NCBI GenBank assembly: GCA_039111635.1 | Contig: JBCAQO010000041.1 | Coordinates: 1 to 52,024, forward strand | Source of the DNA: Heterobasidion occidentale | Lineage: Eukaryota; Basidiomycota; Agaricomycetes; Russulales; Bondarzewiaceae | Direction of reading: 5' to 3' | DNA: 52,024 nt | Shown: piece by piece, positions 29,617-39,975 of the stretch | Layout of the letters: each line of letters opens with the position of its first letter | How positions within the stretch are numbered: position 1 is the stretch's first letter | Program-made: the position numbers and the translations under genes | Notes under the pieces: generated by a model | Databases searched by the model: none | Told to the model about the DNA's origin: nothing | What the model saw: the letters and a program-made list of their open reading frames with translations, nothing else

Positions 29617-30831
29617 ATGTCAAATCCTACAGACCCCCCCGTCTCGTCAGGAAGGGGCAAGCTCAAGCTCCCCGATAACTTCGAAGGGGACCGAACACAA
29701 TCACAGAAATTCATCATGAATTGCCTCCTCCTTTTCACAGCAGAACCAGACCGATACAAGACGGATTCAGACAAAGTCTCTCTCGCTCTCTCGTGCATGA
29801 GATACGGGACGGCCGGTGTATGGGCAGAGAGCTTCCTAAAGAAGACAGTAGGGGCGACCCCACCCAAGACCGTAGGAACTTGGGACGACTTCCTTGTCAG
29901 GTTTAAACTCCAGTTCAAGGAAACGAACCTCACGGACAAGGCCCGAAGCGCCCTCATGTCTTTCTCTCAGGGGAAGATGACGGTGGATGAATATTCAAAT
30001 CAATTCATCCTTATCGCCGCCGACGCCGACATCACCGATAGGGAACAAGTTCCTTATTTCCAGAGAGGGCTTGACCCAAGGGTCATGGACAAGATCTATG
30101 ACAAGGAAACTCCGCCGAAGGACACGATCCAAGATTGGGTCAACACTGCCTGTGAAATAGATGGACGCTTGAGAGCCCGAAGTGCTCAAAAGGCGATCCT
30201 CGCCAACTCCACCTCATTCCGAAGCGACTTCCTCAACCGCTTTCACCTCCAACCCGCTCGCCGTTATAACTCTACCACCGCTCCTCGCAGAATGAACAAC
30301 CAGGTGGTTGACATGGATATTGATGCCTCTCGCAAAAGAGACGCCAGTCGGAACAAGCGTGTATACGATGGCAAGAGACCTGCTCCCTTTTCCTGCTACA
30401 ATTGCGGAAAACCAGGGCATGGGATAGCTGACTGTCGTTCCCCTTGTAGAGGCGTTCCCCCGTCTCGAGGAAATCCGCGCAAGCCGATGGGTGGAGGAGG
30501 TAGACGAACTCGCGCTGCAGACATGGAGGATGAAGACGAGCAAGAATCCCCGGTGGGAAACAATGCGCGACTACATCGAGGATTGGAGGAGGGGAGTTCT
30601 CATGGCCACCACCGTCGGGTACCACAACCTGGTAATTCGGTGGAACGTGAGGACCCTTCCGCGAGAAGGGGAGGATCACGCCAGAGCAATGGAGAGCGCT
30701 ACGTACCGCCTAACGGACGACGAAGCAACGGACCCATCAGTGATGTTAATGGCGTCCGAGCGCTCTTCCAAGGAGTAGGAAAGGCCGAGCAAAGGCAAAT
30801 GTTGGTGGATCTGGCAGAGGATTTTTCCTGA
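29617..30831 (+). CDS. E3 gag, intact (404 aa)
   Basis: Particle protein of the element; the best gag copy in the window. N-terminal SSGRGKLKLPDNFEGDRTQS, a capsid-like helical region (SLALSCMRYGTAGVWAESF, TWDDFLVRFKLQFKETNL, YFQRGLDPRVMDKIYDKE), a basic segment RKRDASRNKRVYDGKRPAPF, and a single CCHC knuckle CYNCGKPGHGIADC (near 30395). The C-terminal third is Gly/Arg/Glu-rich in this frame but overlaps the conserved 82-aa ORF; the final LVDLAEDFS is again conserved in the gag frame. The annotated ATG is the first one. The frame upstream (29350-29616) also looks coding but lacks ATG and has a one-base deletion here near 29347. Confidence 0.9.
   Translation: MSNPTDPPVSSGRGKLKLPDNFEGDRTQSQKFIMNCLLLFTAEPDRYKTDSDKVSLALSCMRYGTAGVWAESFLKKTVGATPPKTVGTWDDFLVRFKLQFKETNLTDKARSALMSFSQGKMTVDEYSNQFILIAADADITDREQVPYFQRGLDPRVMDKIYDKETPPKDTIQDWVNTACEIDGRLRARSAQKAILANSTSFRSDFLNRFHLQPARRYNSTTAPRRMNNQVVDMDIDASRKRDASRNKRVYDGKRPAPFSCYNCGKPGHGIADCRSPCRGVPPSRGNPRKPMGGGGRRTRAADMEDEDEQESPVGNNARLHRGLEEGSSHGHHRRVPQPGNSVEREDPSARRGGSRQSNGERYVPPNGRRSNGPISDVNGVRALFQGVGKAEQRQMLVDLAEDFS
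30530..30778 (+). CDS. Overprinted 82-aa ORF inside gag (E3 copy)
   Basis: Frame +1 to gag, ATG to TAG. Starts MKTSKNPRWETMRDYIEDW and continues with a mixed hydrophobic and charged composition unlike the low-complexity gag frame over it. A GTG-led extension of 13 codons upstream (EEVDELALQTWR) is also protein-like, so the true N-terminus may lie further up or the segment may be reached by frameshift from gag. Confidence 0.6.
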   Translation: MKTSKNPRWETMRDYIEDWRRGVLMATTVGYHNLVIRWNVRTLPREGEDHARAMESATYRLTDDEATDPSVMLMASERSSKE

Positions 30832-30908
30832 CCTCTCCTTCACCAGCCGAAGAGAGAGGGTCGAGGAAACTCGAGTATGATTCCCCGTCATATATTCGAA
30901 TCGGAGCA

Positions 30909-33900
30909 ATGAACAGTCACATTATTACCCCCATTCGACTTGACGTGCGATTAACAACTCGAGGAAGAAGCGCTGGAGCCAGAGCCGCCATCGACTCAGC
31001 ATGCGAAGGGATTTTGGTAAACGAGGGGTGGGTACAGAAGCACAATCTTCCCACCTATCCTTTAAACCGCCCCATCCGCGTTCGCAACGTCGATGACACC
31101 ATCAACAAGGCAGGCCTCATTCGACGAGGCCTGTTATGAACTGCTCGTTCAATAACCCAAGAGTAACAGGTTCTTCCCTAGGTCGCACGATGGACTGAGT
31201 GGTGGACGGAGTCTCGACTGTATCAGGCGTTGATACAGGAGGGAATAATGATTGGCTCTAAGAGTTCTACTGTTTGAAGACAGTAGTGAACGAAGAGCTT
31301 CGTATTCGAAGATACGAATGAACGAAAGAGAATAGACTGAAGATCCTCAGCCTATTCTATGGGCCTTATATACTGTATGGGGTATAGGGTAAGAGTCCGT
31401 GTGCTTCTCCAGGTTTCCATCCTAGGAGAGCTGTGGCCGCCGTCTTTCTCTTCGGCGCCTACTCTTGTACTTCTCCAGTCGCACTGATCCATCATGGTGC
31501 GACGAGGTGCTTACCCATAAGCCCTAAACCCATGGCATGTGAATACGCCTCTTCATTACTGTGTGAACTCTGTGAGCCTCGTGTCCCTCCAATATAGCCT
31601 CTACCGATGTCTTGAAGAACCATCGGTCTTGTCGGCTCCTAAGGACATGCCGAATACCTTGATGTACGCTCCGTAGTGGAGCCGCCTAGCATGTGATGCT
31701 TGATCCATCGGTTAGACCGGCCGCGAAGGGCCCCGATCGGTCAAGTCATAACAAGGCCTAGACGCGAATCTCACCGTCAAGGATAGACGAGGGAGAACCC
31801 ACACTGAACGCGTCCAGATGTTCATCACCAATCTAGGGAAAGACGACATGCTCCTAGGAACAGATTGGTTGAAATACCACGACCCCTCCATCGGGTGGAG
31901 GCGCCGTGAAGTATACTTTGATCGTTGCCCCAGAGATTGCCGACAACCATATGGGTTTACCAAGGCAAGGGAAGAGCCTACCAAGAAGGCATGGCTAGCG
32001 AAACTACGCGGTGACAAGGTTCCTCAGCGGACGAAACCGCATCTTGTCTCAGAACCGGTAGGACCTTCGTGGACTTGGACTAAAGAACAATGGAGCCAAG
32101 TACCCGCGAAGGAATGGAAAACTCGGTTCATGGAACTACTCGAGCACAAATCCCGACAACGCAAGGCTCGGGAGTGGCTCGAAGAACAAGTAGCCGAAAG
32201 GAAGGAACACCGGCAAGCCCAACAAGAGACAGCCCAGGGCGAAGCTTCAGGAAAAGTCGCTGAAAAGGCGCAAACGCAGTTTGACCCCTCCGCAATGGAT
32301 AGCGCAGGGGAACCCGTCATCAGGAAGGTTGCTCCAGAACCCTCGGGGTTCGCAAGCTTTGACGAAGATCTGGAGGAAGAAATCGACACCACCGACTTGA
32401 AGGGTCGAGTGCCGACAGAGTACCATTCCTACCTCGACATCTTTAGCGAACGACGATCGCAGAGGCTTCCCCAACATACAATATGGGACCACGCGATAAA
32501 TCTTAAACCATCCTTCGTGCCCCAGGCCCCGCGGATATTTCCTCTAAGCCCGGAAAAGCACGATGAGTTAGGGAAGTTCGTCAAGGAGCACCTTTCCAGA
32601 GGAACAATACGTCGGTCAACAGCACATAGCGCAGCCTCTTTCTTTTTCGTAAGCAAGAAAGATGGGAAACTCCGTCCGGTACAAGACTATCGCCACCTTA
32701 ACGAACACACCATTCGAGATGTCACCCCCCTGCCATTAATCCAAGAACTATTGGATATCATTAAAGGCGCAACGGTGTTCTCAAAGCTCGATGTTTGGTG
32801 GGGATATAACAACGTGCGCATCAAGGAAGGAGACGAGTCCAAGGCGGCCTTTGTCACACCCTTGGGACTTTTCGAACCTACAGTAATGTTCTTTGGGCTC
32901 TGTAATTCCCCGGGAACCTTCCAAGCCATGATGAACATGATTTTCCAAGAACTCATCCTGGCCCGGAAGATAGCGGTATATATGGACGACATCCTCATCT
33001 TCACGAAGACCACAGCGGAACACATTGTGATTCTTCGGCAAGTCCTCCAAATCCTACGCGACAACGATCTCTACCTCAAACCAGAAAAGTGCGAGTTCCA
33101 CAAGGAAAAGTTGAACTACCTTGGGTATACGATCTCAAAAGACCACGTCGCTATGGAAGACTCGAAGATTGAAGCTATCCAGGAATGGCCCATCCCACGC
33201 ACAGTTCGCGACATCCGCTCCTTCTTAGGCTTAGGGAACTTCTACCGACGATTCATTGATAAATTCTCTTTGATCGCTCGGCCCCTACATGACCTCACAA
33301 AGAAGGATGCGAAATGGGACTGGACCACGGAGTGCCAACAGGCGTTTGATCGACTGAAAGAAACCTTCACCACCCGACCCGTCCTGTTGTACCCTGACCC
33401 GATGCGCCCTTACCGGCTTGTTACCGACGCCTCCCTCGCAGCATATGGTGCAGTCCTCTTACAGGAAGGACCTGATAACGACTGGCATCCTGTTGCATAC
33501 CTCTCAGGATCGTTCTCACCGGCCGAACGAAATTATGACGTGCATGATCGCGAACTCCTCGCCATCATCAAAGCACTGGAGCACTGGAAACACTACCTCG
33601 AAGGCGCTCGACACCCCTTTGAGGTCTGGACGGACCATAAAAACCTAGAACATTTTAAAACGGCGCGCGACCTGTCAAGGCGACAAGCGCGCTGGAGTCT
33701 GTTTTTGTCCCGATTTGACTTCCAGCTCAGTTACAAGGCTGGAACTACTAATCATGCCGATGCTCTGTCCAGGCGTCCAGACCTTAGTGAGGGGGCGGAA
33801 TCTGATAACAAGGCACAGACTCTACTCCCGTCCAGATTTTTCACCGAGTCCAGCGAAACTCTAGTAGAATCAAGCGAAGGCATACACGTCAAAGCAACAG

Positions 33901-35387
33901 AACTCGTATCCTTGGACATCCTCTCCCTCATTCGACACTCGCGCTCGGAACACGATTTGCCGGTTGATATCGCCCTCAAGAAACTGCTGGAAAAAGGTCC
34001 AAACGCAATGAAGGGCGACCTAGGAAAATGGACACATGAAAAAGGCATCACAAGACGCGACGGTTACATATGCGTCCCAAAGGACGACCTCCTTCGACGA
34101 ATGATTGTCAAAACGCACCATGACACTATGGCTACTGGACACCCGGGCCGAGCAAAGACCTTAGAGTTGGTCCAACGCCATTACTGGTGGTCAAGCATGA
34201 CCAAATTTATACACGCGTATGTGGATGGATGTGCAGTTTGCCAATCTACCAAGAACCTGCCCCATAGGACCCATCCACCGATCCAACCGTTGGAAACCAC
34301 AAACGCCCCTTGGCGCTTTATCTCCACCGACTTCGTGACAGATCTCCCAGAAAGCAGAGGCTACGACTCGATCAACGTGGTAGTCGATCAGGGTCTGTCA
34401 AAAGGAATAGTCATAACCCCGTGCAAGAAGACAATCACGGCCGAAGAAACCACGACGCTCTTCCAGGACAATGTGTTCAAACGATATGGTTTACCAACCA
34501 AGGTGGTGTCCGATAGAGGTCCTCAATTTGCAGCAAAGTTCACAAGGGAACTATGGAAAGGGATGGGAATCACCCCTGCCCTCAGCACGGCTTACCACCC
34601 CCAAACGGACGGAGAAACAGAACGGGTAAACCAAGAGATTGAGCAATTCCTACGAGTGTTCTGCAACTACCATCAAGATAACTGGGTAGACTTGATCCCC
34701 TTCGCAGAATTCTCCCACAATACCCGAAGACACTCCGCCACTGGGAAATCGCCGTTTGAAGTCCTTTATGGGTTCAATCCTCCATATTCGGTCGACTCAG
34801 CTCTGGAAACCAAGGTGCCCGCAGTAACTGAACGTTTGCGGCTAATCAAAGAAGTCCAAGAAGATGCGGCCGCAAGTCTACAAATAGCAGCGCAGCACGC
34901 CAAGGACCGGGACCTACACAGGAAACTTCCGCAGTGGAAGTAGGAACCCAAGTTTGGTTAGAAGGAACCCACATTCGGACGACTCACCCGAAGTTCAAGC
35001 TAGCACCTCGACGCTATGGCCCCTTTTCAGTGACTGAAAGAATCGGCCCTCTAGCTTATCGGCTGGAAATACCCGAAACGTGGAAGATACACCCGGTGTT
35101 TCATGCCTCCATGCTCACGGAATATCATGAGACAGAGGCCACGGAAGGAACTTCCCCAGACCTGCCCAGAGATCCTGAATGAAGAAGAACACTACGAAGT
35201 GGAGGCCATTCTAGATTCAAGACGCCAGGGACGAGGGACCAAGTACCTTGTCAAGTGGGTCGGATACTCCGAGGCCGATAACACTTGGGAACCCTTTGCC
35301 CTCCTCAAAGATACGGCCGACGAGGCGCTTCGTGAATTCCACGAAAACTACCCAGACAAGCCCCGACCAGCGGCGGTTAGGCTTTAG
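30909..35387 (+). pseudogene. E3 pol, interrupted by a solo LTR and two late frameshifts
   Basis: The ATG at 30909 follows gag by 77 bp, but the pol frame is already open from 30750. Protease (AAIDSACEG) is cut at 31131 by the inverted solo LTR and resumes at 31759 with NLTVKDRRGRTHTE and GTDWLKYHDP. Then RT (KLDVWWGYNN, FGLCNSPGTFQ, YMDD intact), RNase H (VTDASLAAYGAV), integrase zinc finger (HHDTMATGHPGRAK, CAVCQ), core (STDFVTDLP, SDRGPQF, TAYHPQTDGETERVNQE) and a chromodomain with KWVGYSEADNTWEPF. One base is lost near 34935 and the frame shifts again near 35150. Apart from these it is the best preserved enzyme copy here. The chromodomain would direct integration to methylated histone marks. 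Confidence 0.93.
31132..31753 (-). repeat. Solo LTR (minus strand) inside E3 pol
   Basis: 622 bp of E-family LTR in inverted orientation, plus-strand start TGTTATGAACTGC and end AAGTCATAACA. AGGCC flanks it on both sides (31127-31131 and 31754-31758). It arose by insertion of a full element and LTR-LTR recombination. Its leader hairpins (CTACTGT/ACAGTAG) are a further stem variant. Confidence 0.93.
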
Positions 35388-35494
35388 AAAGATATAAAGG
35401 GAGACACCCCTCCCTCTTTCAAAGCAAGAATCCTCCCAATACATGTCCGACCACTCCTCCCTTAATTACTCCCCTGGACGTGCCATGCTCATCG

Positions 35495-35962
35495 ATGACG
35501 GGACTACCTCCTCCCCTTCAAGAAACCCCTCGCCAGACATCATTCTGGCCGTGGCCAACCCCGACACTGGACGCCCTAGCCGAAGCAGCCGCCCAACGAC
35601 TCCAGAAGGAGTTCCTGTACAAATCAGTGTCCACCAAATTGCGCTCACCGTCGAAGATCGAACGGATCCCTGAGCCTCACCACGGTTTGAGAGAGCTCAT
35701 GACGAGCACGATGAAAGACGTCAAGCAGAAGGAAGGCATGCTCCGTCAACGCCTCCGCGACCGACGTCAGCGTTGGCTCAAGGAGACGCAAGACAGGAGG
35801 CGAGAGGCGGAAGAAGACCAGGAAACCCTTCGGACCTGGCATCGCCTACAACTGTTGAGGCAGGTGTACGAGAACCAGCAACGGCTGGTACATCAGCTGC
35901 CAGGACCAGAGGGCCCCCTACCAGTAGTCGAGATCTGCACCCCGGAGAGTTGGAAGGGCTAG
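35495..35962 (+). CDS. ORF-B, 155-aa coiled-coil protein after pol (E3 copy)
   Basis: Intact and equal in length to the E1 and E2 copies. In E3 the overlapping frame A is cut by TGA at 35671-35673, where ORF-B shows only V-to-I and a silent change. Segments: SFWPWPTPTLDALAEAAAQR, LRQRLRDRRQRWLKETQDRR and TWHRLQLLRQVYENQQR. Confidence 0.65.
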   Translation: MTGLPPPLQETPRQTSFWPWPTPTLDALAEAAAQRLQKEFLYKSVSTKLRSPSKIERIPEPHHGLRELMTSTMKDVKQKEGMLRQRLRDRRQRWLKETQDRRREAEEDQETLRTWHRLQLLRQVYENQQRLVHQLPGPEGPLPVVEICTPESWKG

Positions 35963-36824
35963 GAGACGCACTACTCCAGCGCACCACCATCTCCGCGGTA
36001 ATTCAGATGGCCACAGCACTGGCCTTACAAAGGCTCGCTAACTTCTTCGCAGGGCAACCAGGAAGCGAGAGCGACGACATACCCCGACGCCTCGCTGACG
36101 CGAGCGACCAGGTCAGGCTTCTGGCCTATGCAGATGATCATAGGGCCGCCTCCTGGTACGCCCGAGGAAATAATGGGCTTACGCCCTACTCATTCATCCG
36201 GACGAGTTCTCCTCCTTCATCAATCTGGAGCTCCTACCCGCCCTCATCTCGCGCACCGACACAGGACATTCAAGTCACGCCCATCCCGTTCGGACTGACC
36301 CATTCCGCGTCCAACCATGGAGCGAAGCTAGCAGAGCGGTAACCGGCTACAAGCAGTCGAGACGCATCCACCCAGACCGAATATGTCTGGGCTACGGTCC
36401 AACGACAGGCACGAAGGGACCGAGAGGCCCTTCCTCCCGTATCGGCAGGACAATCCCCGGGCAGGACGCAGGAGGCAGCAATGAGGAGCATCCTCCAAGG
36501 TACAGGAGGAATAAGGGACGAGGAGCCAGAGAACAAGGGCAACCCTTCAACCCAGGCGAAGCAGTCCTAGAAGAACTCGACCAAGAGATTCGCCGACTCC
36601 AAACCGTCCTCGAGATAATCGAGCTGAAGGAGCGCATCCACGGATTAGTAGAAGAACTCCAATCCGCCAGCGCCCGACTCAGCGAACTACTTCCTGGACT
36701 CGAGCGGAACTAGACGCCTGGGACGAGGTCGAAGGTGACAATTACGATGACACCGACCCTATTATAGGCCGGATGAAGGATATGGGGACTACGGAGACAT
36801 TGGCGGAGGATACTAGACAAGGGA
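35963..36824 (+). pseudogene. E3 remnants of the third coding region (frames A, C and acidic tail)
   Basis: Frame A carries LEGLGDALLQRTTISAVIQM and RLADASDQVRLLAYADDH but loses frame near 36176, where one G of GGGGC is missing relative to E1. The helical ORF-C (36481-36713) has a one-base deletion near 36525. The acidic tail follows. So in E3 this region is damaged except for ORF-B. Confidence 0.55.
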
Positions 36825-36918
36825 GTCGAGGAACCCCTTGTCGACAAACAAGGTGACGGAGAGGAAAGGACCCTCCGCACCACAGGTATCGGTTTCACGC
36901 ACAGGACGCCGGCACGAA

Positions 36919-38567
36919 CGTCCTGCATGATGTTAAACTGTGAAAAGATAAGAAGGCAGGGGAAGTACCTGACCATTTCGCGTTGCAGCCCTCCGGTCTC
37001 AAGATGAAGGACAAGCATTCAACACTCTCGTTGTCAAGAGTTATTCTGACAAGCGAATCGGGCGTCCGGCTTGGATCCCCAGTTTTTACAGTGCCCTTTC
37101 CGCTTTAGGAGTCCCTTAGGATTCACAAACATAACCTTGACTGGTACATGAATGATGCATGAATAATTGTGGGAAATCGTGATGCATACCCACCGTTGGG
37201 GAACGGTGGACCAACCTCGCTGTCAAGGTCTGACAGGTGTCTTGGACGTCCCACTTTGGATCTCCGGTTTTACAGGGTCGTTTCCGCATTAGGGGCCCTA
37301 TCTGCGATGCAGGAACTGATGGCCGCACTCCATTAGTACCCAAAACGGAGAAAATACATCCGCAACGATGTAAAACTACGAAAGGCTTGGTCCGCAATGA
37401 CGATAAACTAGTTACTATCCGGAACGACGCTAAAGCTACCAAGACCCTCGGAGCGTGGTTGTATTCTGGCAGACGGTGGAAGTGAGGGCCTCCACCGTTA
37501 CAGAACCCTGCCGACTAGGTCGAGGCGCTTCCATATTCCATACGCCCTACAGTAAAAGAATATGGGGTCGACACGGTTCAATTCCGTGCAAGGGGTTTGG
37601 GGACATGGAGCGGGTTGCCAGCCTTCCGACAAGGCCACGACTACTCCATGGTGCGCCCATTCTACCCCTGAAGTCCGAAGCAAGGATTCCGCTTCAAGGG
37701 CCAGTCAAGAGGCAACTGGGACCGTGCCTCGTGTTGCATACATCTGCAACGATGTAAAACTACGCATGTCCGCAACGACGATAAACTACGGATGCCCTCC
37801 ATGGCGTTAAACTGGGGTTACCCTTTCCGTTACAGGGCCGTGAGCAGTGTCCAAACATGAGATATGTTTTGGCATTGCTGCGTCCGCAAAGACGTTAAAC
37901 TACCACTCCTTTCAGCATAGGAGATGTCGATCGACATCGTTGTTGACACCACGATGTTGATCTAGTCCGCGATGACGATAAACTATTTACTCCTTCAAGT
38001 ATAGGAGACGTGGTTGATGGTCACGACCTTGACCATCAACTAGTCCGAAATGACCTTAAACTACCCTCACCCCGGAGGATTAAATCTATCGAGGCTCGGG
38101 AGGCTCAAGCCAGGCGATAGCGGACGTCCGCAATGACTATAAACTAGTTGCCGTCCTTCATGACGATAAACTGAGCTGCCCTTCTGTCTACAGGGCCATG
38201 TGAGTTGTGTCAAAATAGGCTTCCAGTCTATTCTCGCAACTCTATAAGTTATCCGGTTTGATATAGTATAAACCGTCACCATCTTGCCTCAATGGGAACC
38301 CTGTCAAGATGGCTGTACTTGGTCTAGGGCCCTATGTGCATCACCGATGAATGTTCCGGCGCACAGAAATGGTCTACCATCTTGTTTACAGGTACTCCTA
38401 CGTTGGGAGGTGGATAGGTCCGCAACGACCTTGGCATAAACTAGCAGGGCAGTCCGCAACGACTTCGGTATAAACTAGCCTCAGTCCACGACGACTTAAG
38501 GATAAACTAGCCGACGTCCGCAAAGACGTAGAAACTACGGACGTCCGGCACGACGTTAAAACTACCA
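36919..38567 (+). repeat. Dispersed small-hairpin array of E3
   Basis: About 17 units of the GTC-CGCAAN-GAC...AAACTA type. Notable stem variants are AGGTC/GACCT and ACGTC/GACGT. It has the perfect hairpin GTTGATGGTCA/TGACCATCAAC near 38012 in place of the 18S-complementary unit of E1. Confidence 0.8.
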
Positions 38568-39382
38568 AGACATACCTTACGCTGACCCCGCATAATTACC
38601 GTCAAGGTGGATACCATGGTCTATTCAAGAGACCATGAGGTTCAAAGTCTATTCTTCAAAGTCCTTACCTCGTGTCCAATACCTTTAGTGAAAAACAAAC
38701 TCTGGACGAACACTCAATCTCTAACCTGACAAGGCCACCGTATGGGGCTGACAGAGTTAGGGATCTTCAAAGGGGTCTTGCCGGACTCAAGACAAGTCAA
38801 GAGAAATGTTCGCTCTTGATAGGTTGGTGGGCCTAAGCCTTAGTAAAGCGATCAACCCACACACCTGGAGTCCCCCTCGATACCGGAGATCAAGGAGATG
38901 AAGATCTATCCTGGAAACACTGAGACATGGCCTTCGGCACTTTGGAAGAAGAACGACACACACCCATCCACAGACGAGTTTCTATTTCATCCTATAATCA
39001 TTCGCACAACACCTTTCTGCATCGTCGCCAGATGACACTGGCTCATCAAACCTACCAGGGAGCCCTGGTCGAGTAGCTGCCTATTGACTCTAGGAGTGTA
39101 CTCACACAAAACGTGCGGTGAAGGAAGAACACCGGGAGAAGGGACAGGGTATTGTGGCTATGCCCCGAACTTCAAATCAAACAGCTCAACGGAGAAGGAA
39201 AACTCCTAGGCGTTGTAAACGACGTAGGTCGGTCCTCGCCCCAGAAAACGAAGTGATATTGGGAAGACGCATCCCAATCTATTTTTGACGACCACAAAGC
39301 AATTGTCCGTGGAATGACGATGAAGCTCGTTTCTGCTCAAGCGAGTAGTCCCCTCAGGAGTTGGGACCTAGAAAGGGGGTAA
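38568..39382 (+). other. E3 3' internal end with polypurine tract
   Basis: Non-coding, colinear with E1 23010-23834. GAAAGGGGG precedes the LTR. A short basic frame (QRRRKTPRRCKRRRS, then APENEVILGRRIPIYF) is open for about 55 codons without an ATG and ends at an extra T. Confidence 0.5.
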
Positions 39383-39970
39383 TGTTATGACTTGACCGAT
39401 CGGGGCCCTTCGCGGCCGGTCTAACCGATGGATCAAGCATCACATGCTAGGCGGCTCCACTACGGAGCGTACACCAAGGTATTCGGCATGTCCTTAGGAG
39501 CCGACAAGACCGATGGTTCTTCAAGACATCGGTAGAGGCTATATTGGAGGGACATGAGGCTCACGAAGTTCACACAGTAATATGAGAGGCATTCACATGC
39601 CATGGGCTTAGGGCTTATGGGTAAGCACCTCGTCGCACCATGATGGATCAGTGCGACTAGAGAAGTACAAGAGTAGGCACCGGAGAGAAAGACGGCGGCC
39701 ACAGCTCTCCTAGGATGGAAACCTGGAGAAGCACACGGACTCTTACCCTATACCCTATACAGTATATAAGGCCCATAGAATAGGCTGAGGATCTTCAGTC
39801 TATTCTCTTCGTTCTTACACAGTCTTCTCACTGTGTAGCTTAGAGCCAATCATTGTTTCCCTCCTGTATCGTCGCCTGATACAGTCGAGACTTCGCCCAC
39901 CACTCAGTCCATTGTGCGACCTAGGGAAGAACCCGTTACTCTTGGGTTACTGAACGAGCAGTTCATAACA
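39383..39970 (+). repeat. 3' LTR of E3
   Basis: 588 bp, followed directly by AGAAG and the resumed E2 pol. Its block at about 39505-39589 is of E1 type, unlike the 5' LTR of the same element. Confidence 0.94.
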
Positions 39971-39975
39971 AGAAG

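Larger units (their letters stand above)
28569..39970 (+). mobile_element. E3: full-length Ty3/gypsy chromovirus nested in E2 (11.4 kb)
   Basis: Complete with both LTRs, AGAAG duplications, intact gag, nearly intact pol, third coding region and hairpin array. Removing the solo LTR at 31132-31753 restores a pol frame that is open for more than 1100 codons and breaks only near its C-terminus. Except for one internal block, its two LTRs are almost identical, so this is the youngest large insertion in the nest. Confidence 0.94.
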
